Assembly: GCF_002077945.1 (NCBI RefSeq)
Contig: NZ_LVYD01000042.1
Span: 124,001-188,000 of the forward strand
Source: Niastella vici
Lineage (GTDB): Bacteria; Bacteroidota; Bacteroidia; Chitinophagales; Chitinophagaceae
Direction: 5' to 3'
Length of the DNA stretch: 64,000 nt
The stretch's first letter is position 1. Each line of letters starts with the position of its first letter. The notes under the pieces are model-generated. The model was not told where the DNA came from. It saw only the letters and a program-made list of their open reading frames with translations, and ran no database searches. Below, piece by piece: positions 8,701 to 17,952 of this stretch. A program made the position numbers and the translations under genes.

Positions 8701-11635
8701 CAATGGTACTACCTCCGACGCGGGTACTACCGCCTGGACGTCCACTGCCAGCGGCAGCGGTACCTACTCAGTACAAAACAATGAATTCAAAACTTCGTTC
8801 GACGATCAGTACGAAGGAGTATGGACTTCACAGGCAATAAACATTGCAGGCAAAACGAATGTAACCTTCTCGGTTGACCTGCGCAGTGAAGTAACCAGCG
8901 GCTCATTTGAAACAGCCGATTATATTCGCGTATATTATAAATTGAACGGCGGTGCAGAGACGCTGGTATTTGAAGACCTTGCAGGCCTGGGTTCAACCAC
9001 CACCGGCACAGCCTCTACTACCTTCACCTCCGCAGCGCTCAATGGCAGCACCCTGCAGGTGATCATCAAAACCAGCAATTCCGGTTCTGCCGAGCGGTAT
9101 TATTTCGATAATGTACAGGTTGCAGGAACCACCCAGTCTGCGCTGAATGCAGTGGCAACGGCTACCGATGTACTTACCTGTACCCGAAACAGTGTGCCAA
9201 TGACCGGCAGCACCTCGGCTACATCGGCTGTAAATTACAGCTGGACGGGCCCTGGCAACTTTACGAGCGCCGTGCAAAATCCATCGGCTACCACCGCAGG
9301 TATTTATACATTGACCGTTACCGACCCGTCAACAGGTTGTACCGGCAGTGATACTGCGCTGGTTTCATTAAACAATACAGCACCCGGCGCCACGGCGGCA
9401 GCCAACGGTGCACTTACCTGCACCAGCAGTTCGACTACTTTGTCGGGTTCTTCTACCACTTCGGGAGTAAGTTATAGCTGGACGGGCCCGAACAACTTTA
9501 CAGCTACCACCCAGAACCCTGCAGTTACTGCAGCCGGCACTTATTATTTAACGGTAACCAATCCTGTAAATGGTTGTACCAGCACCGCAACAGCTACTGT
9601 TACCCAAAGCAACACTGTTTCGAGCACCTGGCTGGAAGATTTCACTTTGGCCAATGGCACCACAGCAGATGCAGGCACCACCCCATGGACGACCAGCGTA
9701 AACCCATCTACAGCCCTGTTCTCTGTGCTCAATAATGAGTTCCGTGTCAGTAACAGTTCTACCAACACGGGTGCTGAAGGTGTATGGACCTCGGGAGCCA
9801 TCAACATCACAGGAAAAACCAATGCTGCTATCTCGGCTACTGTAAGAAGTGCCGTTATCAATGGCGCTGTGATGAACACCGATCCTTTATATGGTGATTA
9901 CATCCGGTTCTATTACAAACTCAACAATGGTACTGAGGTATTATTTGCCGAAAAAACCGCTGGCATAAATAATCACAGCACTACACCAACGCCCGTTTCC
10001 ATATCCCTTTCAGGACTGAATGCCAGCACGCTGCAGATCGTGGTAAGGGCAAAGGCTACCGGCAACGATGAGTTTTATTATTTCGATGATGTACAGGCCA
10101 TAGCATCAGGCCCCAGTAATATAACCGCCAGTGCAACCGGCGGCGCTATGAACTGTATTAATAATTCGGTCACGCTTCAGGGCAGCACTGCGGCATCAGG
10201 CGCAAGCTATACCTGGGGCGGGCCGAATGGTTATACATCCACGGCACAGAACCCGGTTGTAACAACGGCAGGTACCTATACCTTAACAGTTGCCCTGGGA
10301 AGCTGTACAGCCACCGCAACAGCTGCTGTTACAAAGGATACAACGCGCCCCGGTATAAGCGCTACAGCCAATCCTATAAAGCTTACCTGCGTGGCTACGC
10401 CCGCTACCTTAACCGGCAGCTCTACAACATCGGGCGTTACCTATAGCTGGAGCAACGGCGTTGGCGTAATAGCCACCACGCCCGTTACTTCAGTAACAAC
10501 ACCCGGCACGTATATGTTAACAGTTACCAACCCGGCCAACGGCTGTTTATCAACCAGCCAGGTTATTGTAACGCAGGATATAGAAACCCCAACCGGTGTA
10601 ACGGCATCGCACACGGGTATTATCACCTGTAACAACCCCAGCATAGCCATCAGCGCCACGGTTTCATCACCCAGCTTAACCTACCGCTGGAGCGGACCGA
10701 ACGGGTATACCGCTACTACATTAAATGCATCAGTAAACAAAGGTGGTACTTATATTATCACGGCCACCAACCCAACAAATGGCTGTTTTGCCACCGCCAG
10801 CACCATTGTTGAAGAGAATACGGCGCCGCCGGGAGAGATCTCTATCAATAACTCCGGTATCATTACCTGTTTGAATACCAGCATAACCATCTCGGGTTAT
10901 TCTTCTTCATCGGGAGTGAACTATGTTTGGGAAGGCCCTAATAAGTATTCTTCCAATTCCTCATCGGCCAACGTTATGCACGGTGGTGTTTATACCCTTA
11001 CCGCCACCAACCCCGGTAATGGTTGTAAATCGAGCAAATCGACCAACGTAGTGGAAAACACTACCGCACCGGCGTTCACTATTAGTAATACCAGCCCAAT
11101 AACGTGCACTAACCCAAGTGCTACGCTTACGGCCAATACCACCACGCCTGGCGCTCAATTTATGTGGGTAGGCCCTGACTTTGTAAGTGTTGACCCATCG
11201 GCAACAGTTGTTGGAGCCGGTATTTATTACATCACCGTAACAGACCCATCGAACGGATGTAATGCAACCGACTTTACAGAAGTAAAAGAAGACTATTCAA
11301 ATTGCGGCCGCAAATCAACCACTGGCACAGCAACAGGCGCCACCACACAAAATACGCCAGCATCAGTTGTTACCAGCTTTACGTATAAAGCATATCCCAA
11401 CCCGGTAGCAACAAACGGTGTTATTGAATTCACCTCGCCACAAAGTGCCAATACCAGTGTAAGCCTGTACAATGCGCTGGGCACTTGTGCGAAAGTGCTG
11501 TTCAGAGGCGTTATAACCGCCAATCGCCCGTACCAGGTAGCAGTACCTGCCACCCAATTACCGGCAGGCGCTTATTATTATATCATCAATACCGGTGGAA
11601 AATCATATACCGGGAAGCTGATGATCGTGAAATAA
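5726..11635 (+). CDS. Giant secreted repeat protein with T9SS type A sorting domain (paralog 2)
   Basis: Protein of 1969 residues with the same plan as its upstream neighbour: a signal peptide (residues 1-24), an N-terminal module almost identical to paralog 1, then alternating jelly-roll-like blocks (WLEDF at about residues 344, 663, 981 and 1301) and many Ig/PKD-like WxGPN blocks, ending in a T9SS C-terminal domain (YKAYPNPV ... GKLMIVK). It is longer than paralog 1 because modules have been duplicated; two jelly-roll blocks are nearly identical at the DNA level. No enzyme motif is visible. A surface adhesin, gliding-related or biofilm protein is plausible; which one cannot be decided from sequence. 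A strong terminator follows. Confidence 0.85.
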   Translation: MQRRLPKPFTLLLFFFLLSNYLSATPECPIVSGKFELADGTTSDASATGWYLDASKVASTGIFAVKSKRVHAQELGGEGIWYSRVFSTAGYSDFQVAVKVSSEGDMNSSEYVKIYYKINGGAETLLDSRTGNFGTIDFTSGTLTGSNVQLVVKIYNYNNGGSQTSKYYIEEYRVFKEKGPCAVSAINVTATAANGGILTCASPSLGLSATATGSGTTTWSWSGPNGYTSTAQNPTITAAGTYTVVATNSSGTGSASVAVTENKTAPVITATGGALACGSCVTISATSNVSGATYRWSGPNSFTSTAQNPTVCTAGTYTVTVTNPTNGCSAQQSVSVTAGSSAATTFWLEDFAGLSNGTTSDAGSTAWTTSVTGSGTYSVQNNEFKTSFSGSQGVGIWTSQSIDISSKTNVSFSVDLRSELASSSDAFETADYIRVYYKLNGGAETLVYEDLAGLGSTTNTNASATINSASLNGSTLQIIIKTSNSDPTERYYFDNIKVTGTSSSTGTVTVTPTVNGTVTCTATAQLSATASSSVSSWAWTGPNGFTSSVQNPAVSAGGQYVVTATLASGCAASATITVPENKTAPDITATGGNLACLSSITLNVSSTVSGATYKWTGPNSFTSTSKNPSVTAAGTYTATVTNPANGCTASQSVSVTAGSSAPATFWLEDFSDISNGATSDAGATAWTSTASGSGTYSVQNNEFKTSFDDQYEGVWTSQAINIAGKTNVTFSVDLRSEVTSGSFETADYIRVYYKLNGGAETLVFEDLAGLGSTTTGTASTTFTSAALNGSTLQVIIKTSNSGSAERYYFDNIKLSGSSLATETVTATGGTITCTTSSVTLLGNSTAGGVSYSWTGPNNFTSTAQNPVVTASGIYTLTVQNPATGCSGTDTALVALNTTAPGATASASGTLSCSGGSSVTLSGGSSTSGVTYSWTGPNNFTSTAQNPAVTVAGTYTVTVTNPANGCTSTANTTVTMSTSSTGTFWLEDFSGLSNGTTSDAGTTAWTSTASGSGTYSVQNNEFKTSFDDQYEGVWTSQAINIAGKTNVTFSVDLRSEVTSGSFETADYIRVYYKLNGGAETLVFEDLAGLGSTTTGTASTTFTSAALNGSTLQVIIKTSNSGSAERYYFDNVQVAGTTQSALNAVATATDVLTCTRNSVPMTGSTSATSAVNYSWTGPGNFTSAVQNPSATTAGIYTLTVTDPSTGCTGSDTALVSLNNTAPGATAAANGALTCTSSSTTLSGSSTTSGVSYSWTGPNNFTATTQNPAVTAAGTYYLTVTNPVNGCTSTATATVTQSNTVSSTWLEDFTLANGTTADAGTTPWTTSVNPSTALFSVLNNEFRVSNSSTNTGAEGVWTSGAINITGKTNAAISATVRSAVINGAVMNTDPLYGDYIRFYYKLNNGTEVLFAEKTAGINNHSTTPTPVSISLSGLNASTLQIVVRAKATGNDEFYYFDDVQAIASGPSNITASATGGAMNCINNSVTLQGSTAASGASYTWGGPNGYTSTAQNPVVTTAGTYTLTVALGSCTATATAAVTKDTTRPGISATANPIKLTCVATPATLTGSSTTSGVTYSWSNGVGVIATTPVTSVTTPGTYMLTVTNPANGCLSTSQVIVTQDIETPTGVTASHTGIITCNNPSIAISATVSSPSLTYRWSGPNGYTATTLNASVNKGGTYIITATNPTNGCFATASTIVEENTAPPGEISINNSGIITCLNTSITISGYSSSSGVNYVWEGPNKYSSNSSSANVMHGGVYTLTATNPGNGCKSSKSTNVVENTTAPAFTISNTSPITCTNPSATLTANTTTPGAQFMWVGPDFVSVDPSATVVGAGIYYITVTDPSNGCNATDFTEVKEDYSNCGRKSTTGTATGATTQNTPASVVTSFTYKAYPNPVATNGVIEFTSPQSANTSVSLYNALGTCAKVLFRGVITANRPYQVAVPATQLPAGAYYYIINTGGKSYTGKLMIVK
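7715..9112 (+). repeat. Two nearly identical 444-bp in-frame segments inside paralog 2
   Basis: Segments 7715-8158 and 8669-9112 are offset by exactly 954 bp (318 codons) and differ at few positions, most of them synonymous or in the first ~40 codons. Each encodes one jelly-roll-like module. The identity is far higher than between the other modules of the gene, which points to recent duplication or gene conversion. Confidence 0.9.
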
Positions 11636-11660
11636 GTTTCCGGATTTCACTTATACATAA

Positions 11661-11697
11661 AGGAGGTTATCGCAAATTGCGATAACCTCCTTTTTTT
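11661..11697 (+). terminator. Rho-independent terminator after paralog 2
   Basis: Perfect 14-bp stem (AGGAGGTTATCGCA, loop AAT, reverse complement at 11678-11691) followed by seven T. The remaining gap to 12043 holds no gene that I can see; TTTG at 11971 and TACTTTG at 11991-11997 may be the promoter of the next gene. Confidence 0.95.
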
Positions 11698-12042
11698 ACA
11701 ACACATAATACTATTTGCGTAAACGGAATTACACGAAGCACAATTCGTAGAACAACCAGCGATCATTCAGCAATCACCATACACATTGTAATAATTGCAA
11801 ACGTGTGCATACTTCACGTATAAGCTTCCGCATTTTTAAAATCCCCTGAAACGCAGTAGCAGCATACATTTCAGCAAACATCGTATTTAAACGAGAAATA
11901 AATAACGGCAATCAGTAATGTATAAACATATACCAGAAACATATATACGTAGAATAAAAAGAATAGTGTGTTTGAAATGAATAATTGCCTTACTTTGTTC
12001 CTGTTATCACCCAAAGCGAGAACCCAATTAAAATCCGAACCG

Positions 12043-13956
12043 ATGAAACAAATCTACCGTTTATACGGTATCCCCCGCCGTATTCAAAGTACCACGCTTC
12101 TGACAGCCCTTTCATTTTCACTCTGTTTATTGTTAACCGCAACCAGCCAGGCACAGGTAAATGCCTATGCCCGCGTTACGGCTATCAATACTGCCAGAAC
12201 GCAATTGACGATCGACAATCTTAATGAAACCTATCACACGTTTGCAGCCAATGAAAGAGTGATCGTTCTGCAAATGCAGGATAATGTTATAGGCACCAAC
12301 ACTTCGAACAATGCGAGTTTTGGTAATTTGAGCGCCATTTCCAACGCCGGCTTTTACTACATGGGCGTTATCAGCGCCATCAACACAGGCAGAACCATCA
12401 TTACGCTGACAGCAGCTATGCCCAACACCTTTACGATCGGGACAAACAGCAATGTACAGGTGGTAAGCCTTACCACGCTCAGCACCGGCAATTACACTAC
12501 CACGGCTAACATTCCCGCTGTAGCATGGAATGGGATCACGGGTGGAGTAGTGGCCATTGAGGTTGGTGGCACGCTGACACTGAAGAACAATATCACCGCC
12601 GATGGACAGGGTTTTGCCGGTGGCAACATTTCGACCGTTAACGATAGCGCCTGCGCGCCGGGTGTATACCGCATCAACTCTACCAGATATGGCGCCAAAG
12701 GACAAGGGATCTATTTAAGTACCAGCACCTGGTATAACTATGCCCGGGGCCATTTATTGAATGGGGGCGGCGGCGGCAACTTTAACAATGCCGGCGGCGC
12801 CGGTGGCGGTAATTATTCTGCCGGTGGCGATGGTGGGGCAGGGTATACCTGCAGCGGCACCCCCTCGGGTGGGGTGGGTGGTATTGCACTCAACACTTAC
12901 CTGCTGGCAGGCACCCGCCTGTTCATGGGTGGCGGCGGCGGCGGCGGCCAGGGTAATAACAGTACTCAAACAGCCGGCGCGGCCGGTGGTGGCATTGTTA
13001 TTATAAAAGCCAATGCCATTACAACCAGTTGCAGCTCCTCTAACGTACGTATTTCGGCCAATGGCGCTACTGCTGCCAACAGCGGTGGCGATGGAGCCGG
13101 CGGAGCCGGAGCCGGTGGCACCATTCTTTTCCAGGTAAACAGTTTTACCGTTCCTTCTACCTGCCCGTTGCAAATACAGGCCAATGGCGGCGATGGCGGT
13201 AATGTGATCAACACCGATACCCATGGCGGCGGCGGCGGTGGTGGCCAGGGCGCTGTTCTTTTCGCGAACGCCGCACCTACAACCAACGTCACTACTACCA
13301 CAACACCCGGCACAGGAGGTTTGAACAGCAGCGCAAGCGGGGCCACCCATGCAGGCAGCGGCGCAGGCACTGCCAATTCAGGGGTTATTAGCGGTATTGG
13401 AATAATATTGCCGGTGCACCTGATCTATTTTGGTGCCGATAAATACGACCAGAAAGCATTATTACGCTGGACGGCCAGCGGCGAAGACAATACCGTGTTC
13501 ACTGTTCTACATGCCACAGATGGGATAAACTTTACAACCATTGGAACGGTAAAAGGTAACAGCAATGGCAATGCGGCCACCAATTACAGCTTTACCGATG
13601 CTAACCCTGCCCCCGGTATAAATTATTACCAGCTGCAGATCACAGGCGATCCCGGAACCCGCACCACCTACTCAAGCATTGTATCAGTGAATATAACGGA
13701 TGCTCAAAGTGTTGCGGTGGCATATCCTAATCCGGCGCATGATCATTTCAGCATCAGGGTGAACAATGAATACAATAACAAAGCTCACCAGGTCACTATT
13801 ACTGATCTTACCGGTAAATTGATGTACACAAATAACTACAAACCGGCAAACGGCATCATAACCGTAACGCCGGCACATTTCTTAAAACCGGGCTTGTATA
13901 TCTTTAAAATAACGAGCGAAGGATACGAGCAAACGGGTAAGTTGATGATACGATAA
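12043..13956 (+). CDS. Secreted glycine-rich protein with T9SS type A sorting domain
   Basis: Protein of about 637 residues. I start at ATG 12043 (MKQIYRLYGI...), not at the in-frame GTG at 11968, because this start puts a proper signal peptide (TTLLTALSFSLCLLLTATSQ, then AQ) near the N-terminus and leaves the TACTTTG promoter-like motif outside the gene. After ~180 residues of beta-rich sequence comes a glycine-rich, low-complexity stretch (GGGGGNFNNAGGAGGGNY and similar; roughly residues 245-440), then a short beta domain and a T9SS C-terminal domain (VAYPNPAHDHFSI ... GKLMIR). No catalytic residues are recognised; probably a surface structural protein. Glycine codons use GGC/GGT runs, giving local GC skew. 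Confidence 0.8.
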   Translation: MKQIYRLYGIPRRIQSTTLLTALSFSLCLLLTATSQAQVNAYARVTAINTARTQLTIDNLNETYHTFAANERVIVLQMQDNVIGTNTSNNASFGNLSAISNAGFYYMGVISAINTGRTIITLTAAMPNTFTIGTNSNVQVVSLTTLSTGNYTTTANIPAVAWNGITGGVVAIEVGGTLTLKNNITADGQGFAGGNISTVNDSACAPGVYRINSTRYGAKGQGIYLSTSTWYNYARGHLLNGGGGGNFNNAGGAGGGNYSAGGDGGAGYTCSGTPSGGVGGIALNTYLLAGTRLFMGGGGGGGQGNNSTQTAGAAGGGIVIIKANAITTSCSSSNVRISANGATAANSGGDGAGGAGAGGTILFQVNSFTVPSTCPLQIQANGGDGGNVINTDTHGGGGGGGQGAVLFANAAPTTNVTTTTTPGTGGLNSSASGATHAGSGAGTANSGVISGIGIILPVHLIYFGADKYDQKALLRWTASGEDNTVFTVLHATDGINFTTIGTVKGNSNGNAATNYSFTDANPAPGINYYQLQITGDPGTRTTYSSIVSVNITDAQSVAVAYPNPAHDHFSIRVNNEYNNKAHQVTITDLTGKLMYTNNYKPANGIITVTPAHFLKPGLYIFKITSEGYEQTGKLMIR

Positions 13957-13980
13957 TATGTTTTTGAGTGGACTGAATAG

Positions 13981-14008
13981 AGCCCCGATATTTATCGGGG
14001 CTTTTTTA
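13981..14008 (+). terminator. Rho-independent terminator
   Basis: AGCCCCGAT / ATCGGGGCT stem with a 4-nt loop and a T-run, 25 bp after the stop of the glycine-rich protein. It belongs to the CCCGA...TCGGG hairpin type seen repeatedly in this window. Confidence 0.9.
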
Positions 14009-14248
14009 TTTTTTAAAGTGTTGGTGACACGGGGTTGGGTTGAATGCATCATGAATTGGTTATTATGGCGCATCAGGGAGTAGATATACAATTTTCAGTA
14101 CTAACAATATAATATCCCGATATCACTATAGTGTATCCGGCACTCATTATATTGTAGCCAGATCTTATTATGGAGCGTCAGTAGGCTACTTTGTGATATC
14201 AGTAGCAAAGAATTCGACGTCCCGGAATAAGATTTGGCTATACCTAAG

Positions 14249-14479
14249 GAAGGTATGGTATAATCTTAGCCCGGGATGGAGCAAATCCATTCGGGTATGA
14301 TGAAAATCGAGTCTGGTATGATGAAATTCCATTCAGGTATGACCCAACCCGGGGCTGCCATGCACTAAAGTTGGTCGGGTAAGACGAAAAGTTGAATCAA
14401 AATGCGGCATCTTTATATCAAAATGTTACATTTTAAGTCAGGTATGCCGTTTAGTTATTCCGAAATGCGGTTATCGGAA
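14249..14479 (+). repeat. Degenerate tandem array with a 21-bp period
   Basis: Eleven consecutive 21-nt units can be laid out from 14249. Ten of them have ATG at positions 7-9 of the unit and one has AAG. The best-conserved units are 14291-14311 and 14312-14332, which share GGTATGATGAAA; GGTATG also occurs in units starting at 14249 and 14333. Being 7 codons long, the units read as heptapeptides in one frame (GYDENRV, WYDEIPF, RYDPTRG), but stops interrupt that frame at both ends, so a current gene is unlikely. The rest of the 13957-14588 gap shows only AT-rich sequence and a terminator. Confidence 0.6.
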
Positions 14480-14521
14480 CAAGTTTTACCCGGACCCGGG
14501 GTAGATAAGCCCGTAAGTAAC

Positions 14522-14554
14522 AAAAAAGGCTGTTCGCCAGTTGGCAAACAGCCT
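14522..14554 (-). terminator. Rho-independent terminator of the minus-strand T9SS gene
   Basis: On the minus strand an AGGCTGTTTGCC...GGCGAACAGCCT stem (one G-T pair) is followed by six T (14527 to 14522). It lies 35 bp beyond the stop of the gene ending at 14589. Confidence 0.85.
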
Positions 14555-14588
14555 CTTCTATTGTACGAAGATCATTATATGCACCTTT

Positions 14589-17378
14589 TTACTGCTTCAC
14601 CAACGTCGTCACGCTGGCATTGCCGCTTCCATCTTTCACATGTACATAATACACTCCTTTGCCAAGCGATCCTATCCAGAGCGGCAACTGATTCGCTCCT
14701 TTGGTCAGTTGTAACGTTTGGCGGACATGAATACGGCCCGAAACATCAGTTATATACAAACTGATCATCGATTGCTCAGGCGTATATACATATACATTGG
14801 TTACAGCCCCATTGGTAACCGAGGGTCTCAGTTGAACCAGGCCGGCACTGTTTAATAAAACCGACTGAATACCGGTGTACACCATTTCATTTTGCTGTGT
14901 TACAATTTGCAAACGATAATACACCATGCCACTGCCAGGCAGGTTGTCGGTATAATTATAAGCCGTTTTACCTGTTTCGCCATTCACTTTCCCGATAGCC
15001 ACAAACTTCACTCCATCCGTTGATCTTTGTATCGTAAAATATTTCGCCTCCAGTACCCCGGTGGTATTCCAGTTTAAGCCCACCGCTGCAGTACCTGTTT
15101 TTTGCGCAGTGAACGATCTTAACTCCACTGGTAATACACTTGTATTACTGGCCACACTGAACAGCGTAAGCGTGGTAAAAATTCCATCGGCACTGGTATA
15201 CGGGTTGGCGCCATTGGCGGCCGACACACTGCTCGACTCAACGATCGATGTACCATTCGACCTGATGACCATAGCCTTGGTTCTGTCAAAAGCAGATTGC
15301 TCTTCACCGCCCTGCCATCTCAATGAAAGCGTTACATTGCTTGCACCAGGCACAGCTTCCGTTACACTCCAGGTTCTGTCGACACCCGCATTAATTATAC
15401 CACCAGGTATCCGTTGGTCATTAACTGCAATGGTAAAATTATCGATGGTACCGGTATTGCTGAGCCGGAGGGGGTTATATGCAGCAGGCGTTGGCCCTAC
15501 CGGGAACAAAACAGCGCCATCCGTGGCATCTATTTGTTCAATACGTAATCCACCTATACCTGTATGTGCGGCGCCGGTACTGCCATCACCGGTAACTACC
15601 CAGCTGGTAGCAGAACCGGTAAACCCATTGGTAGCAATGGTATTGCTGCCATTCTTCATGGTAAGGAAATTAGTGCGCGTAGCCAGTTTGGCCGAGCCGC
15701 CCAGCACCAGGTTATTACTTATATCTACATTGCTCCTTAAATATTTATTACCGGTGCCGTTGATCTCCAGCGAGCCGTGGTTGGCCGGGAAAATTTCCTG
15801 ATCACGTGTAGCCGTATAAGCTACGGTTCCTGCCAAATTAAAAGGACCGGTCATATTATCAATTGTACCGCCACTGATGGTAAGACGGGCCGCATTTTCA
15901 ATTTCAAGGCTTTTATAGAAAGCAGTATTGGTTCCATCACTGATAAGCGGCATTTTGGTTGGCCAGTTGGGCACCAGCACGTCGATGGTATTATCAGGAA
16001 CACCACCGCACCAGTTCATTGGTTCCTGCCAGGCAGTATCTTTTGCACCCAGCCAGGTACCTGAACGGCGAACCGTCAGTACTTTATCCTGGGAAGTTGT
16101 AGGGGCGCCACAAAAACTGTTGCTCACAATTACCCGGTACCGCCAGCCATTTTTGGCAGTGGTAACAGTACCCAAACTAAGTGTGTTGGTATTAGCGGAG
16201 GCTTCGGTTGAATTTGACCAGGTAACACCACCGGTACCATTATCTGTTTGCCATTGGTATAACAGGGTAATACTACCCGAAGCCGTTACTTTAAAACCGG
16301 CCGGGCTGTTGGCGCAAACCGTGGTATCTTTTGGTTGAAGCGCCACGGAAGGCATGGTACGAACCGAGATAGCGCCGAGGCTCGAAGAAGCACAACCCAG
16401 TGTACTGGGATAACTGGCGATCAATTGCACCTGCCAGCTTGTACCGGCAGCCCCGGCAAAACCGGTTATATGCAAATTATTGGTTTGTGAACCACTGTAT
16501 CCTGTGCCATCGGTTATATCGGCAAAGGTACCACTGGGCAATTGCCGCAGTTGCCATTGATAGGCCATGGTAGCAGCACCGGAAGGCGTTGCAATAAAGG
16601 AAGTATCGCCGCCGGGGCAAATAGTAGCCAGCGTTGGTGCCACAACACCTAAACCCGAAAATACCGGCTTCGACAATACTTTTAATGTATCCAATGCAAC
16701 ACTGGTAGCAGAACACAAAGTGGTAGTATTGGTGGCAATATACCGGAACAAATAACCATTCATGGCCAGGGTTGCTGCGGGATAGGTTAAATCGTTGGAA
16801 TTGCTGCCGGAATAACCAGTAGCATTAGCCCATGAAACGCCATTGTCGGTGCTCAGCTGCCATTGGTAGCTGAGGGTAGCGTCGTTGGTCACCGCCAAAC
16901 CAGCCGTAGCGCCCACGCACACAGTGGTTGACCTGGTGGCCGATGAAACAGCCGGCGTGGCATTCACGGTAAGCAGGCCCCCGTTTGAAGTGGTAGTACC
17001 AGTTCCATCGGTGACCCGGCAACGGTATAAATTCCCGTTCAGGGCAGTGGAAACGTTCAGCACCGTGAGGGTAACGCCCGAGGCGCCGCTATAGCTGGCG
17101 CCATCTACAACATTGCTGTAACTGCCGCCACTGTTCACACTCACCTGCCATTGGTAGGTGACGGTGCCACTGGTACCGCTTACCGTACCAATAGTAAAGA
17201 CGGGGTTTGAACCGGCGCAAACCGTTTGATTGCCCGGCTGCTGGCCCAATACCGGCAGAAAAGGCAGCTCACGCGAAAAGGCTGCTGATATAATGCACAA
17301 CAGCCATAACATGCACAGAATAATTTTTAGTAATAGCCCCAGGTAAGCCTTCGGGGCCGAAGGTGTAAAAATTTTCAT
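14589..17378 (-). CDS. Secreted Ig-like repeat protein with T9SS type A sorting domain
   Basis: Protein of 929 residues. The N-terminus has a hydrophobic export signal (about residues 12-35, LLLKIILCMLWLLCIISAAF). Residues ~45-440 hold four or five Ig-like modules of about 90 residues, recognisable from YQWQ, a conserved Cys-Ala before the module core (TVCAGS, TVCVGA, TVCANS), and YRCRV/YRVIV strands. A middle domain (WLGAKDTAWQEPMNWCGGVP) resembles domains that precede beta-helical stretches in Bacteroidetes surface proteins. The C-terminus (LRPSVTNG ... GNASVTTLVKQ) is a divergent type A sorting domain. It is convergent with the glycine-rich protein gene. Surface adhesion is the likely role; no enzymatic motif is seen. 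Confidence 0.8.
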   Translation of the reverse strand: MKIFTPSAPKAYLGLLLKIILCMLWLLCIISAAFSRELPFLPVLGQQPGNQTVCAGSNPVFTIGTVSGTSGTVTYQWQVSVNSGGSYSNVVDGASYSGASGVTLTVLNVSTALNGNLYRCRVTDGTGTTTSNGGLLTVNATPAVSSATRSTTVCVGATAGLAVTNDATLSYQWQLSTDNGVSWANATGYSGSNSNDLTYPAATLAMNGYLFRYIATNTTTLCSATSVALDTLKVLSKPVFSGLGVVAPTLATICPGGDTSFIATPSGAATMAYQWQLRQLPSGTFADITDGTGYSGSQTNNLHITGFAGAAGTSWQVQLIASYPSTLGCASSSLGAISVRTMPSVALQPKDTTVCANSPAGFKVTASGSITLLYQWQTDNGTGGVTWSNSTEASANTNTLSLGTVTTAKNGWRYRVIVSNSFCGAPTTSQDKVLTVRRSGTWLGAKDTAWQEPMNWCGGVPDNTIDVLVPNWPTKMPLISDGTNTAFYKSLEIENAARLTISGGTIDNMTGPFNLAGTVAYTATRDQEIFPANHGSLEINGTGNKYLRSNVDISNNLVLGGSAKLATRTNFLTMKNGSNTIATNGFTGSATSWVVTGDGSTGAAHTGIGGLRIEQIDATDGAVLFPVGPTPAAYNPLRLSNTGTIDNFTIAVNDQRIPGGIINAGVDRTWSVTEAVPGASNVTLSLRWQGGEEQSAFDRTKAMVIRSNGTSIVESSSVSAANGANPYTSADGIFTTLTLFSVASNTSVLPVELRSFTAQKTGTAAVGLNWNTTGVLEAKYFTIQRSTDGVKFVAIGKVNGETGKTAYNYTDNLPGSGMVYYRLQIVTQQNEMVYTGIQSVLLNSAGLVQLRPSVTNGAVTNVYVYTPEQSMISLYITDVSGRIHVRQTLQLTKGANQLPLWIGSLGKGVYYVHVKDGSGNASVTTLVKQ

Positions 17379-17952
17379 ACGTACGGATTGTTTTAAATAG
17401 GTCAGGTATTTGATTTCTAAATCAGCAGATCATTGATCAATGGTGGCTGGAAATATGAAGAAGATGTCAGGAACACTGCAAGGTTATTTGCAGCTAAAGG
17501 GTTCTTCGATCCAGGGTTATTATTCTTTAATGATGCAACGTTAAATGTAGTTACTTTCCCTGTTTTCGCATATTCATTCCATGTATATAAAGCGTCGACA
17601 TATGAATATAAAGCCCGTTCATTATTAAGCAGGTAACAATGGCAGGAATAAAATATGTAAAATAATTATTATCGCCGGGCCCCTTCAACACTTCAACTTT
17701 GCCCAGTGCAAGCCCGCCCAGGGGCGGGTACACTACCAGGTGGGAACCATTCCTCCAATGGGAACAATGAGTACCCCCAACACTGTCGCACCATTCAACA
17801 CACCCCCACAAATCGCTATTTAGCAGGCTGTAAATTGATTTGTAACATATATAACCTATTCATTTCATATTACATATAATTTATTTTACCTTGCGACGTT
17901 TTTGAATGCAGCAGTAACAATATATTTTAACCGCTTAATCCAAACCCAAGTC
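17379..17952. other. 574-bp divergent intergenic region
   Basis: This region must carry the promoters for the minus-strand T9SS gene and the plus-strand OmpA gene. Short open frames occur in it (for example 17433-17636) but show no start signal, family resemblance or conservation clue. A GC palindrome (CCCGCC cag GGGCGGG, around 17714-17729) is visible, and TTTTACCTTGCG at about 17885-17896 is a weak -7-like candidate before the OmpA gene. Confidence 0.4.

Noticed and set aside
7715-9112. Assembly artefact instead of a true duplication
   Set aside because: The copies differ at several positions and have different flanking modules, so a simple collapse or double-assembly is unlikely, although long reads would settle it.
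12754-13376. Long frames antisense to and within the glycine-rich T9SS gene
   Set aside because: They are the complement of GGC/GGT glycine runs, which naturally give open antisense frames rich in Pro/Ala/Thr.
14249-14479. CRISPR array
   Set aside because: The repeats have no constant repeat/variable spacer structure, are only 21 bp in period and no cas genes are near.
14402-14764. Plus-strand frame of 120 codons
   Set aside because: It begins in the 21-bp-period array, runs through the terminator and then antisense into the T9SS gene; no family resemblance, and the minus-strand gene has a clear sorting domain.
17433-17636. Plus-strand frame of 67 codons in the 17.4-17.9 kb gap
   Set aside because: No ribosome site, signal or recognisable motif; the region is expected to hold two promoters.
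17551-17811. Minus-strand frame of 86 codons in the same gap
   Set aside because: Unusual Cys/Trp-rich start and no family pattern; composed partly of a GC palindrome.
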